A DNA stretch of 45,071 nt from CAYRFQ01 sp964423615. Its GTDB lineage: Bacteria > Planctomycetota > Planctomycetia > Gemmatales > Gemmataceae. The number at the start of each line of letters is the position of its first letter. The stretch's first letter is position 1. Of the stretch, positions 17,298-26,551 are shown piece by piece. The DNA lies in the NCBI GenBank assembly GCA_964423615.1, contig CAYRFQ010000058.1:1-45071 (forward strand). Reading direction: 5' to 3'. Below the pieces are notes generated by a model that worked only from the letters and a program-made list of their open reading frames with translations, was not told the DNA's origin and did no database searches. Made by a program: the position numbers and the translations under genes.

Positions 17298-18410
17298 ATG
17301 GTACAACCACCTTCGACCACGAGCAAGTCGAAACTGCGTGTCGGGTGGGTCGATGCCTCCAAAGGGATCTGCATATTCGCGGTCGTAACACTCTACGCGG
17401 CGAACCACACTCGCGAAACCTTCAGCGACGCTGGGTGGATGCAGTATTGGGTTGACTTCGCCAAGCCCTTTCGGATGCCCGACTTCTTTCTTATCAGCGG
17501 ACTGTTTCTCAGGCGAGTTCTCGACCGATCATGGATTCAATACCTGGACAAAAAGGTTGTCCACTACGCTTACTTTTTTTTCCTCTGGACTTTGATTAAC
17601 TTTGCAATTCTTCGGCTACTGGGCGAACTGCAAAATGATGGGACCTCCGTTACGAGGCAGCTCTTTTGGGTGCTAACTTGGTATCCCTTTCATATGTTAT
17701 GGTTCATACAAATGTTGCCAGCCTATTTCGTGTTTGCCAAGGTCACGCATTTCATTCCTAAATGGGTGATGCTCGCAATCGCTTGTATCTTGCAGACGGT
17801 CTGGGCTCTGGAATTGGGTCCTTTGCCAACGAGTCGAAAAGTCATCGATCTGTTTTGGGTTTACTATATCTATTTCTACCTGGGCTCCATTGGTTACTCC
17901 TATTTCTTTTTGTTTGCCCAATGGGTTCGTGAGCACAAGGCACTTGCGGTGATTGGACTCGTGATGTGGGGGATCGTTAACACAAGCCTAGTGCACATCC
18001 GCATCGCGGACCTATCGATGTTCGTCGCTTTCTCGGAACTCCTGGGAGAAAAAGGTGTTGTCACCTTGGCCGATCTTCCAGGGGTCAATATTCTCCTGGG
18101 GCTCGTTGGAGCGACGGGAATCATAACCCTGGCCGCGTTGATCGACGATTTGGATATGTTCCAATGGGTGAGGTATCTTGGACGTCATTCGATCGTTGTC
18201 TACTTGGCTTTCTATTGGCCGATGGTATTCGGTGCTAACTTGCTTGAGTCACTGAGGTTGTTGGAAGGTCTGTATGGAATTTTCGCGGTCTTGTTGACAC
18301 TGACCGGTCTTGCGGGTTCAGTAGGATTGTACTGGATGACGGAAGTGTTGGGATACGGACGGTGGTTGTTTCACCGTCCCAGTTGGCTATCGATCTACAG
18401 ATCTCAATAA
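17298..18410 (+). CDS. Membrane acyltransferase (acyltransferase family 3)
   Basis: A 370-residue protein with about ten hydrophobic segments. It opens with RVGWVDASKGICIFAVV (about 14-30), followed by a first helix and then FRMPDFFLISGLFLRR (about 55-70), both typical of the OafA/fucose-acetylase-like family 3 fold. Members transfer acetyl or other acyl groups to polysaccharides or glycans at the cytoplasmic membrane. The usual catalytic His is not clearly placed: the equivalent of the family's MxHxxF stretch reads TLYAANHTRE. The start ATG at 17298 has AAGGA 7 bases upstream. Its stop lies 19 bases from the convergent PQQ-propeller gene. It stands alone on its strand, so its glycan substrate cannot be inferred from neighbours. 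Confidence 0.85.
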   Translation: MVQPPSTTSKSKLRVGWVDASKGICIFAVVTLYAANHTRETFSDAGWMQYWVDFAKPFRMPDFFLISGLFLRRVLDRSWIQYLDKKVVHYAYFFFLWTLINFAILRLLGELQNDGTSVTRQLFWVLTWYPFHMLWFIQMLPAYFVFAKVTHFIPKWVMLAIACILQTVWALELGPLPTSRKVIDLFWVYYIYFYLGSIGYSYFFLFAQWVREHKALAVIGLVMWGIVNTSLVHIRIADLSMFVAFSELLGEKGVVTLADLPGVNILLGLVGATGIITLAALIDDLDMFQWVRYLGRHSIVVYLAFYWPMVFGANLLESLRLLEGLYGIFAVLLTLTGLAGSVGLYWMTEVLGYGRWLFHRPSWLSIYRSQ

Positions 18411-18429
18411 GTCCGGGAAAAACCCACGG

Positions 18430-19770
18430 TCATTCTATCCCAATACAATAAAGATGATCTTTCGTTCGCAAGTACAGACGGCCACCACAAATGACTGGAC
18501 TCGCCATGCACCCTTCGTCGAGTTCATTACGAGCCACTGGTTCAAACTGGCTTCCAGCTTTAACGACAACTGTTTCCCCTCGAGTTCCGGCAAAGAAGAC
18601 GTAATCACCGATGGCGATTGGCGAAGCACGAAATTTCATTTGAAGTCGTTGAGTCCAAATTTCGTTTCCGGTTCTGGCGTCCATGCACATGGCCTCCCCC
18701 CTGTCCGTGACTCCATACAATTTGCCATCAAGAACGAGTGGTGAGGAAACGTAAAACTTCACTTCTCGCTTTTCCCACGCTACCTTCTTGACTGACACGT
18801 TCCCGACGCCATCGGCTCGTATACACATAGTCCCACTTCTTGGATACCCACCGCTTACAAACACATGATTCTCACTTATCGCGGGAGTGTTGGCCACAGT
18901 TGTCCAAGGTCCAAGACATTCCCAAAGCACCTCTCCAGTAACAGGGTCGTAGCTGTTGACTTCCTTGAGCCCATGAAGAAGCAATTGGTCCCGATCACTG
19001 AGTGTTGCAACGATGGGCGTCCCAAAACTAGCATCGGCAGGACGGTTTTTCAGCCATTCAACCTTGCCAGATTCTCTGTCAAGGGCAACCAAATAACTGC
19101 CTCCCAAGTTGTCGGCAGGAATGATAACTAACGATTTAAAGAGGACCGGAGAGCTGCCGAAGCCATGCTTAGATCGAAACACACCAACTTTTTTTTGCCA
19201 AACGAACTCGCCCTGCAAGTCAACAGCGGAAACCCAAATACCTCCTTGAACCATGAACGCGGTAAAAACGCGCTCGCCATCACAAGCAGGTGTCGCTGAG
19301 GCGTGTGAGTTTTCAGGATGCGTGTGCATGAAACCACCACTGTGCACTTTAGTGGCCCACTTTTCTTTTCCGTCTTGCCGGTTGTAACAAATAAGACTCA
19401 TCGTCTCGGCATCCTCGTCAGCTGTGGTTAGAAATACGTGGTCTCCGACAACGATAGGACTGCTGTGGCCCCGACCAGGAACCTGGATCTTCCAAACCAC
19501 GTTCTTAATCTCACTCCAATTCGTTGGCGGTAACTTCCCTGTAGCGACCCCGTCCTGATTTGGACCACGCCACCAGGGCCAATCGGAGTCACCGAACGTA
19601 AGATAAGGGCTATTTTCTATCGCATCGGGGTTGGACACCTTTATCTCTTTAACTTGTGTGATGCCAAATGGAGGCCAACCAAACCTCCAGGCGAGACCAG
19701 TGACAACTCCACCGACCACCACGACCACCGCGATGCTCAATATTAGGGTTCTTTTCATGAGAGTTCTCAT
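18430..19770 (-). CDS. PQQ-type beta-propeller protein, membrane-anchored
   Basis: A 446-residue protein with one N-terminal hydrophobic helix (about 8-30) and a Trp-rich entry WPWWRGPNQDGVATG typical of planctomycete PQQ-like proteins. The rest is an outer-membrane-assembly-factor-like propeller made of repeated strands that end in GxxxW or D..TG/R..G patterns, for example CYNRQDGKEKW, ALDRESGKVEW, SYDPVTGEVLW and CMDARTGNEIW. These are the PQQ-binding repeat signature, though the metal and cofactor ligands of true quinoprotein dehydrogenases were not identified, so it may be structural. An ATG at 19758 is an alternative start, four codons on. It is convergent with the acyltransferase gene and its promoter should lie in the long region upstream. 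Confidence 0.85.
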   Translation of the reverse strand: MRTLMKRTLILSIAVVVVVGGVVTGLAWRFGWPPFGITQVKEIKVSNPDAIENSPYLTFGDSDWPWWRGPNQDGVATGKLPPTNWSEIKNVVWKIQVPGRGHSSPIVVGDHVFLTTADEDAETMSLICYNRQDGKEKWATKVHSGGFMHTHPENSHASATPACDGERVFTAFMVQGGIWVSAVDLQGEFVWQKKVGVFRSKHGFGSSPVLFKSLVIIPADNLGGSYLVALDRESGKVEWLKNRPADASFGTPIVATLSDRDQLLLHGLKEVNSYDPVTGEVLWECLGPWTTVANTPAISENHVFVSGGYPRSGTMCIRADGVGNVSVKKVAWEKREVKFYVSSPLVLDGKLYGVTDRGEAMCMDARTGNEIWTQRLQMKFRASPIAIGDYVFFAGTRGETVVVKAGSQFEPVARNELDEGCMASPVICGGRLYLRTKDHLYCIGIE

Positions 19771-20519
19771 TTCGAGGTTCTTGTTTCTGCCTCACCCTCA
19801 GTCTGATGCTTTAGGTGAGTTTGTTGTCGTACCGCGTTCGAAAAGGAAGGAGAAGGGTCGAAGCTTAGTCGGAAAACCAACTGGGACTCTTGGGGTTGCA
19901 TTGACAAAGATGACGTTCGAAAGGTGACCTTTCTCGCAGCGCGATCTGAATCTACACTACCACACCTTGGACGCTTAAAGGTTGAGACGTCTTGAAGAAT
20001 CCAGCAAAGACAGCATTGGCTTTCCTCTGGTATTTTGCCCGTTAACAGGAAGAACGTTTTCTCTCGCTGAATTACACTTCGCTACGGAAAACGGAAATTG
20101 CGTCGGTCCGTTTCTTCGTTCTTTTGGGAGATTTTGTGCCAGGCAACTCTACATTCCCTCGTCCGATCGAGCGCCATAAACTTGGCCGAGCTTGGTCTCG
20201 AATCTGCCTGTTATCACGCAGGTTTCGGTCGATGAAGATCGTCTCGTTAATGTCGCCTTCGGATGTCCTAGATTTCCAACACACCAGGCTTTGGACAAGT
20301 AGCTAAAAGGATCAAAATCGCATTGTAAAAAAATGCACATATTTCTCGTTCTGCTCCACTTATATAGTAGTAAAGGATGGTTGAGAAGAACGGGCGAGAG
20401 AAAACATCAGAATGAGCGTTAGTGTTTTGTTCGGGCGATGCCTGCCTTCAACAAAAGCTAGGCTCAACACTCATCTGGATGTGTTCGGACTTACACTTTA
20501 GCCAAAAATACCGTGAGTT
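19771..20519. other. 749-base region between divergent genes, no gene recognised
   Basis: This long region separates the PQQ-propeller gene (-) from the sigma-factor gene (+), so it should hold both promoters. Several short open frames exist on both strands without motifs or ribosome binding sites. The part at 20320-20380 is AT-rich (TTGTAAAAAAATGCACATATT and TTATATAGTAGTAAAGG), which is plausible for a promoter zone. No clear ECF-type or housekeeping promoter could be assigned. Confidence 0.35.
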
Positions 20520-22253
20520 ATGGGAAGCGTTCACAAGTTCGTACAAAGCATTTCTTCTGTGGGAGCCAATCTCTCGGATCAACAATTGTTGGAAGCCATT
20601 TTGTATCGGACAGACGACCAGGCTTTCGCAGAGTTGGTCCGCCGCTACGGGCCGATGGTGTTTGGTGTCTGTTGTCGTATTTTGCGTCACGGCCCCGATG
20701 CCGAAGATGCCTTTCAGTCTACGTTCATGGTGTTGTTGCAAAAGGCCGGTACGATCCTTCATCGTGCTTATCTTGGAAGTTGGTTGCACGGCGTCGCACA
20801 CCGAACAGCGCAAGAAGCTCGGCGAAAACGAACTCTTCGTCGACATCACGAAACCCAACCAAAAGAACTCCCAGCAAATCCTTTTGGGCCAGAACTTGAC
20901 ATTCACCAAAACGAGATGTTGGAGGTCCTCGATCAAGAACTCGATAAGCTGCCCGAAAAATATCGCTCAGCGATTGTGTTGTGTGACCTCCAACAAAAAT
21001 CTCGCAAAGAAGCCGCCTCCCAACTGGACATTCCTGAAGGTACTCTCTCGGCCCGACTGACGCGTGGTCGGCAACGGCTGGCACAACGACTCAAAAGCAA
21101 AGGATTCGCCCTCGGGGGAATGACCTGTTCAACTATTTGGTGTGAATCCATCCGTGGTTATTCCGAATCTCATCTGATGCCCAGATTCACGCCACTAGCA
21201 ATAACCTCAACCCCTCCCTCTCACGCAGTACAAACACTCGTTCAAGGAGTTCTCTGGAAGATGAAACTGTATAAGCTGATTTTAGGTGTGGTTGGTGTTC
21301 TGCTCTGTGCTTTGATCGTCGGTGTGGCTGGTTACGCTTTGCACACCCCCACCGAAGCACCCAACGAGACAACAGACAACCCACAACCACAGCCAGCCGA
21401 TGATCGAACTCCTTTGCCAAAACCGAAGACTAATCAACCGGAGGAAAGGTCGAACAGACCTCAAAGAAACACGTCCAATCTTCAAGCTGCAGGAAGATCC
21501 AAACCCTTCCAACGAAAGGCCGAAGCTCTGGAATTGATGAAAATGCCGTTTCCAACGAAAGGACTGCAAGACGGACTACGGTTGGGTGATTTGTTGGAGC
21601 TGTTCCAAACTCATCTCCAACAAGAACATGCGAAAACGGGAAAGGATAATTTCATTGCGATCGTGGTCGATCTCCCCGCATTCAAAATAGACAGCCCGGA
21701 CGTGAATGTTTTGGAATCCGAAGTAAAGTATCCACGATTCCCAGAAAAAATGTCAATCGACATGGGGATACGGTACGCTCTGGATCAATTGGTATCTCGC
21801 AACGCGACATATCTATTCCGTGACGGCGCCATCATAGTCACCACTTATCAGAAAGCCTCCATCGATTCCCTCCTCCGCATCAAACCAGTGATCTCTTTTT
21901 CCGATGTCAAACTGACCGACGCCCTGGAACAACTCGAATACAAAACAGGAGCGAGCATCACGATCGACCCTCGTGTTGGGAAAAAGGGAGAAATGACCAT
22001 CTCGGCGACTTTCACCAACAACGTCTCATTGGATTCCATTTTGGTGATGTTGACAGAAATGGCTGACTTGAAGATGGTAACCATCGGGAGTGGCATCTAC
22101 ATTACAACACCAGCGAAAGCTACAAAAATCCTTGAGGCGAAGGCGGTCTTGCAAGAGTTGGACGACCGAGAGAAGCGAGGAGTTGAGCAGCGGAAACAGT
22201 TCCGGGAAAAGAACAACGAGAGCAAGCAATTAGGCAGCCTTTTGTATCCCTGA
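20520..22253 (+). CDS. ECF sigma factor fused to a membrane helix and STN/secretin-like domain
   Basis: A 577-residue fusion. Residues 20-192 are an ECF sigma factor: region 2 at about 35-100 (AFAELVRRYGPMVFGVC, DAEDAFQSTFMVLL) and region 4 at about 140-192 (LPEKYRSAIVLCDLQQKSRKE, split as LPEKYRSAIVLCDL and QQKSRKE; then IPEGTLSARLTRGRQRLAQ). A transmembrane helix spans about 251-273, followed by a Pro/Asn-rich linker (275-330). The extracytoplasmic part (about 345-535) carries repeated alpha-beta segments such as DALEQLEYKTGASITID and SLDSILVMLTEMADLKM, ending in IYITTP, reminiscent of STN/secretin-N domains. The sigma part would sit on the cytoplasmic side, and an external signal could control release or folding. 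The ATG at 20520 has only a weak ribosome binding site. A terminator hairpin follows the stop. Confidence 0.85.
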   Translation: MGSVHKFVQSISSVGANLSDQQLLEAILYRTDDQAFAELVRRYGPMVFGVCCRILRHGPDAEDAFQSTFMVLLQKAGTILHRAYLGSWLHGVAHRTAQEARRKRTLRRHHETQPKELPANPFGPELDIHQNEMLEVLDQELDKLPEKYRSAIVLCDLQQKSRKEAASQLDIPEGTLSARLTRGRQRLAQRLKSKGFALGGMTCSTIWCESIRGYSESHLMPRFTPLAITSTPPSHAVQTLVQGVLWKMKLYKLILGVVGVLLCALIVGVAGYALHTPTEAPNETTDNPQPQPADDRTPLPKPKTNQPEERSNRPQRNTSNLQAAGRSKPFQRKAEALELMKMPFPTKGLQDGLRLGDLLELFQTHLQQEHAKTGKDNFIAIVVDLPAFKIDSPDVNVLESEVKYPRFPEKMSIDMGIRYALDQLVSRNATYLFRDGAIIVTTYQKASIDSLLRIKPVISFSDVKLTDALEQLEYKTGASITIDPRVGKKGEMTISATFTNNVSLDSILVMLTEMADLKMVTIGSGIYITTPAKATKILEAKAVLQELDDREKRGVEQRKQFREKNNESKQLGSLLYP

Positions 22254-22555
22254 GGTCGCTCCGAGTCTCCACGTTATGCCCCTGATCGACGTTCCTCGAG
22301 AAGCAACGTCGATCCGCCATTCTCTCTGTTTACTTGGCACCAGTCCGTTTTCAACTCCCTGCCCGTTGTCGCTCCCATCCCATCTTGCTAACATCGTCAA
22401 CAACCGGTGATCCAAGCAGACTCGCCCGAACATCAAACTGTTGGGGTCTACCGCAGTCGAGCAGACGACTTCGTCCGACTACGTCCCCGGACACCCCTCG
22501 TGACACACCACGTACTCCTACGATCCGCGAACACCAAAACTTACGAGGTACACCA
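22254..22555. other. Intergenic region upstream of fumC
   Basis: 302 bases that hold the terminator hairpin (22284-22314) and presumably the fumC promoter. The fumC frame is open upstream to 22334, but the translation there is Pro/Ser/Thr/Arg-rich and unlike any fumarase, so it is treated as untranslated. Confidence 0.5.
22284..22314 (+). terminator. Intrinsic-type terminator hairpin after sigma-factor gene
   Basis: GATCGACGTT at 22284-22293 pairs perfectly over 10 bases with AACGTCGATC at 22305-22314 around an 11-base loop, 31 bases past the stop codon. A pyrimidine-rich stretch (CATTCTCTCTGTTT) follows. It separates the sigma gene from fumC. Confidence 0.5.
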
Positions 22556-23995
22556 ATGAGCGAATTCCGCACAGAAAAAGATTCGATGGGCAATGTCCAA
22601 GTCCCAGCCAAAGCCTACTACGGCGCCCAAACCCAACGCGCTGTCGAGAACTTTCCGATCTCCGGACAACCGTTGCCAGGCAAGTTGATTCAAGCACTGG
22701 GTCTGGTAAAGATCGCAGCCGCAACCGCGAATCGAGACCTTGGTAAGCTGAAGGCAGAGATCGCTGAACCGATCATAAAGGCTGGCCGGGAGGTTGCTAA
22801 CGGCAAGCACAACGGCGAATTTCCGATCGATATTTACCAAACCGGTTCGGGCACGTCTTCGAACATGAACACCAACGAAGTCGTTGCCAACATTGCCATC
22901 GAAATGAATGGAGGAGACCGGTTCGCTGCCGACAAGCCGATCCATCCCAACGACCACGTCAACATGGGGCAGTCGACAAACGACATGTTCCCGACAGCCA
23001 TCCATGTAGCGGTTGGCCAAGCGATCCAAAACGAATTGATTCCGTCATTGCAACGCTTTCAACAAACCCTTGCCCAGAAAGCCGAGCAGTGGGACGACAT
23101 CATCAAGATCGGTCGAACCCATCTCGCCGATGCCACCCCGATTCGACTAGGCCAGGAATTTTCCGGTTACGCTCGCCAACTTGAGCTTTCGGTCGAGCGA
23201 GCCCAAAGAGCACTCACCGCGATTCTTGAACTTCCAGCCGGTGGAACCGCCGTCGGAACCGGGATCAACACCCATTCACAATTCGGACAAAAGGTGGCCG
23301 AAGTTCTGGCCAAGGAAACGGGCGTCGCCTTCCTAGAAGCCAAGAACCACATCGAAGCGAATGCCAACCGCGACGGACTCGTCGAGTGCTCGGGGCAACT
23401 CCGATCGATCGCAACAACTTTGTTCCATCTGTCGAACAACATCCGGTGGCTCAGTTGCGGTCCACGATGTGGTTTCTACGAAGTCAAGTTGCCGGACCGA
23501 CAACCCGGTTCGTCGATCATGCCCGGCAAAGTCAATCCGGTGATGTGCGAATGTATGATGCAAGTGTGTGCTCGCGTCATCGGTAATGACCAGGGAGTCG
23601 CATTCGCCGGTGCCACCGGAGGAAACTTCGAACTGAACATCATGATGCCAATGATGGGCGCAACTATGCTCGAAAGCGTCGAATTGCTAGCGAACAGTGC
23701 GCAGGCTTTCGTCGATTTTTGTGCCGCCGAAATGGAACCCAACCGCGAACAGTGCGAAAAACAAGTCGAGCAAAGTCTGGCTATGGTCACAAGTTTGAAC
23801 CCGCTAATCGGGTATATGGCCGCCGCTGACATCGCCAAGGAGGCCTTCAAAACCGGCAAAACGGTTCGATCCCTCTGTTTGGAGAAAATGCAAGCTGGCC
23901 GACTGAAAAAGAAAGACAGCGACGAGTCCGTCACCGAGACAGAACTCAATGCAGCGTTGGAACTGAGGAGTATGACGGAGCCGATGAAGGGCTAG
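22556..23995 (+). CDS. fumC: Fumarate hydratase, class II
   Basis: A 479-residue fumarase of the class II (iron-independent) type that interconverts fumarate and L-malate in the citric acid cycle. Family marks in order are DSMGNVQVPAKAYYGAQTQR (about 9-28), GSGTSSNMNTNEV (near 98-110), GQSTNDMFPTA (near 137-147), GRTHLADATP (catalytic His, near 186), and the fumarate lyase signature GSSIMPGKVNP (near 319-329), whose second Ser is the usual catalytic base. The C-terminal stretch NPLIGYMAAADIAKEA also fits. The ATG at 22556 has GAGG 7 bases upstream. It is convergent with the sugar-acid cluster, 85 bases away, and apparently transcribed alone. Confidence 0.95.
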   Translation: MSEFRTEKDSMGNVQVPAKAYYGAQTQRAVENFPISGQPLPGKLIQALGLVKIAAATANRDLGKLKAEIAEPIIKAGREVANGKHNGEFPIDIYQTGSGTSSNMNTNEVVANIAIEMNGGDRFAADKPIHPNDHVNMGQSTNDMFPTAIHVAVGQAIQNELIPSLQRFQQTLAQKAEQWDDIIKIGRTHLADATPIRLGQEFSGYARQLELSVERAQRALTAILELPAGGTAVGTGINTHSQFGQKVAEVLAKETGVAFLEAKNHIEANANRDGLVECSGQLRSIATTLFHLSNNIRWLSCGPRCGFYEVKLPDRQPGSSIMPGKVNPVMCECMMQVCARVIGNDQGVAFAGATGGNFELNIMMPMMGATMLESVELLANSAQAFVDFCAAEMEPNREQCEKQVEQSLAMVTSLNPLIGYMAAADIAKEAFKTGKTVRSLCLEKMQAGRLKKKDSDESVTETELNAALELRSMTEPMKG

Positions 23996-24080
23996 AGATT
24001 GCGCCAATTGAAAAAGTGGTGAAAGTTGTGTACTCCGAAACTTTGCGAGTAAGCGAGCATCTTGCCTTGCGCGCTCATGA

Positions 24081-25172
24081 TCATCGCGAAATTCTGGCTC
24101 CACCACCACTGGCGAGGTGTTCCAGTTCTTTGCGAGTGATCTGGGAAGTGTCTCCACGTGTCGTTTGAAGCAAGGCTCCGTGAGCAGTGCCATAGTTGAC
24201 GGCGTCTTGGGGATTGCGCCCCATGAGGAAAGCAAAACTCGAGCCGCTGACGAAGCCATCTCCGCCGCCGACCCGGTCTTCGACAATCATTCGTTCGAAC
24301 TGAGGGCCGTGGAAAAACTCGTCGGTCTCAGCCCAATAGAGAATGGCCGACCAACCGTTCTCATTCGCGCTGATGACTTCTCGAAGTGTCGTGCCTATGA
24401 TTTTGAGATTCGGAAAATCTTTAGAGACTCGACGGACCATTGTCTTGTAATTTTCAATCGGCAACTCGGTGAGTTTTTCGTCGGTCCCTTCGACTTGGTA
24501 GCCCAGGACCTTTTGGAAGTCCTCTTCGTTGCCAATCAAGCAATCGACGTTCGGAATGAGCGGACGGGTTGCTGTAATCGCTTGTTCGGAGGACCAAAGT
24601 TTGCTTCGAAAGTTAAGGTCATAACTGACGATCGTTCCTGCTTCGCGGGCTGCCATGATGGCCTCTTTGGCTACATCAGGCGCGGTCTCGCTGAGACATG
24701 TGTAAGTCCCGCCAGTGTGGAACCATCTAACTCCTCGTTTTGAGAAGATTTGGTTCCAATCGACGTCGCCGGTTTTCATTTTCGCAGTCGCCGAATGGCC
24801 TCGATCGTAGACAGTCGCAGCGCCGCGTGGGCCTGTACCAACCTCGCAGAAGTAGAGCCCCACTCGAGCTTCGCGTCCAACTCCATCAAAAGGCAACTTG
24901 ACGACAAGAGAAATGTCAACGCCGACAGCACGGGCATGGTTCTCGATAATCCGCCCCACCGCGTTATCGACAAGTCCACCGATCCAACTTGTTCGAAGCC
25001 CCAAACGACTGAGGGCGTAGGCCACGTTATATTCGGCACCTCCTACCCAGACTTCCATTAAAGGGGAGAATTCAATGCGACCATGACCTGGAGGACTCAA
25101 GCGGACCATGCACTCGCCGAGACTGACGAGGTCCAGTTCACAATCGGAGGAGGATTTTAGGTTGAGAGGCAT
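24081..25172 (-). CDS. kdgK: 2-keto-3-deoxygluconate kinase (PfkB family)
   Basis: A 363-residue PfkB-family sugar kinase, probably phosphorylating 2-keto-3-deoxy-D-gluconate with ATP to the 6-phosphate. It opens with LVSLGECMVRLSPPGHGRIE (about 16-35) and WVGGAEYNVAYALSRLGL (about 42-59), where the Gly-Gly pair contacts the sugar. FDLNFRS-type YDLNFRSKLW is near 185. The catalytic anion-hole stretch is VGGGDGFVSG near 311-320, with the Asp base in GGGD. The length and the DRVGGGD form favour KDG kinase over ribokinase. It is the last gene of a four-gene cluster, 63 bases after the fuconolactonase-like gene. Other PfkB substrates remain possible. Confidence 0.8.
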   Translation of the reverse strand: MPLNLKSSSDCELDLVSLGECMVRLSPPGHGRIEFSPLMEVWVGGAEYNVAYALSRLGLRTSWIGGLVDNAVGRIIENHARAVGVDISLVVKLPFDGVGREARVGLYFCEVGTGPRGAATVYDRGHSATAKMKTGDVDWNQIFSKRGVRWFHTGGTYTCLSETAPDVAKEAIMAAREAGTIVSYDLNFRSKLWSSEQAITATRPLIPNVDCLIGNEEDFQKVLGYQVEGTDEKLTELPIENYKTMVRRVSKDFPNLKIIGTTLREVISANENGWSAILYWAETDEFFHGPQFERMIVEDRVGGGDGFVSGSSFAFLMGRNPQDAVNYGTAHGALLQTTRGDTSQITRKELEHLASGGGARISR

Positions 25173-25235
25173 GACGTTCTCGAAATTCGGATACCATTAG
25201 ATGCATGTACGAGTGCGGATTCTTCCTGAACCCAG

Positions 25236-26072
25236 TTAAACAGTCAAGCGGTAAAACCGCTTCGCGGTCCCCGCAAATATCGCGTCTTTCTCAGACTCAC
25301 TTATCGTTCCCAGGGCTTCGCCGAGTGCATGAAACAGTTGCTCGTAAGTCCCAGCGAGTTCACTCACTGGCCAGTCTGAACCGAACATCAGTCGTTCTGG
25401 GCCGAACAGCTCCAAAGCTTTCTGAACATACGGTTTGAGGTCTACTGGCTTCCATTTTTGCCAGTCGGCTTCCGTGATCATTCCGGACAACTTGCAATAA
25501 ATATTCGGAAAGGACGCAGCGGCTTCGAAGTGCGGCAACCAGTCGTCGATGACTTGTTCTTTGATTCTTGGCTTGGCCATGTGGTCGATGACCATCGGTA
25601 ATTCGGGGACTGCGTTGGCCAGCGTCGCAGCATGCTTAAGATGTTTGACGTAAAAGAGCAGGTCGAAGGGTACATTGTGTTTTTCGAGCAACTTGAGTCC
25701 GCGAATGACTTCTGGACGAACAATGAAGTCGTCGTCTGGTTCATCGTGGGTTACGTGCCGAATGCCGACGAATTTCGGATTGTTCTTGAATTCCAAGAGT
25801 TGATCTTCGCATTGTGGGCTAGCGAGGTCAATCCAACCGACGACCCCCGCGATGAAATCGTGTTGTTCCGCAAGACCCAAAACCCACCGGTTCTCCTCGA
25901 CGTTGTGTTGGGTCTGAACGAAGACGGTGTGCTTCACGCCAACTTGGTCAATGAGTGGTTTGAGGTCGGTTGGCAGAAAATCCCGACGAATGGGGGCAAG
26001 TTGCGGTGTATCTTGCCAACTATAGTCGAACGGCAGACTGTGTTGCCAAAAATGTTGGTGTGAATCGATCAT
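25236..26072 (-). CDS. Amidohydrolase-family lactonase (L-fuconolactonase-like)
   Basis: A 278-residue TIM-barrel hydrolase of the amidohydrolase_2 type. Metal-binding DSHQHFW is at 3-9. Other family marks are VKHTVFVQTQHNVEEN (near 45-60), FVGIRHVTHDE (near 101-111), PMVIDHMAKP with a conserved His (near 159-168), NIYCKLSGM (near 190-198) and the late Asp in LMFGSDWPV (near 229-237). Proteins of this branch open sugar lactones such as L-fucono-1,5-lactone or rhamnonolactone. Its place between a FucU-type mutarotase and a KDG kinase supports a lactone step in an oxidative, non-phosphorylated sugar route. The sugar itself cannot be named from sequence alone. The start ATG at 26072 is 29 bases past the previous stop. 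Confidence 0.85.
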   Translation of the reverse strand: MIDSHQHFWQHSLPFDYSWQDTPQLAPIRRDFLPTDLKPLIDQVGVKHTVFVQTQHNVEENRWVLGLAEQHDFIAGVVGWIDLASPQCEDQLLEFKNNPKFVGIRHVTHDEPDDDFIVRPEVIRGLKLLEKHNVPFDLLFYVKHLKHAATLANAVPELPMVIDHMAKPRIKEQVIDDWLPHFEAAASFPNIYCKLSGMITEADWQKWKPVDLKPYVQKALELFGPERLMFGSDWPVSELAGTYEQLFHALGEALGTISESEKDAIFAGTAKRFYRLTV

Positions 26073-26101
26073 TGGTTGCTTTTCTGATTGAAGAAAGACA
26101 T

Positions 26102-26548
26102 TCAGTCCATCCGAACGCCAACAGAGAGGTACAAATTAGCAAAAATCTGTTGATCAGCGGTCTGGACCGTCAAGACGTGGTCGGGGGTCATGACGGTGTC
26201 GTAATATTCCCACTTTTCGATTTGGAGGAGTTCCAGGTCGAGACCGGCGTCTGTGATCGTCTGGCGATACTCGGCCCACACTGGTGGGTCGTTATCGAGA
26301 GCGTAAGGGCCTTCGGTCTCTGGAGTCATCGTGTAGATGGCATCAATAGGGATGGCCGAAAGCACAGCTTGTAGAACTTGATTACAGGTCACGATTCCGG
26401 GCATCAAGTTCAGACTCACGACTTGAGCGTTCGGTCCCTTTTTTGTCGAAGCCGGATAGTTTCCGTCGGCGATGAGAATTCCTGCGTGGTGACCAGCACT
26501 TGCCAGGATGCCACTGATCTGGGGATGTATGAGTTGGTAATTGAGCAT
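26102..26548 (-). CDS. RbsD/FucU family monosaccharide mutarotase
   Basis: A 148-residue decameric-type mutarotase that speeds conversion between anomers of a pyranose or furanose sugar (L-fucose or D-ribose in known members). The catalytic His is probably His20 in LASAGHHAGILIADGNYP (about 15-32), with Asp28 near it. The C-terminal strand FANLYLSVGVRMD matches the usual YANI.L.KGV. The start ATG at 26548 lies 3 bases after the stop of the upstream isomerase gene and GGAGCC sits 8 bases before it, so the two are certainly read from one message. It is longer than E. coli FucU (about 140) by only a few residues. Confidence 0.85.
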   Translation of the reverse strand: MLNYQLIHPQISGILASAGHHAGILIADGNYPASTKKGPNAQVVSLNLMPGIVTCNQVLQAVLSAIPIDAIYTMTPETEGPYALDNDPPVWAEYRQTITDAGLDLELLQIEKWEYYDTVMTPDHVLTVQTADQQIFANLYLSVGVRMD

Positions 26549-26551
26549 CCG

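Noticed and set aside
22334..22555. 74-codon N-terminal extension of FumC
   Set aside because: Pro/Ser/Arg-rich, unlike any fumarase; the ATG at 22556 has GAGG upstream.
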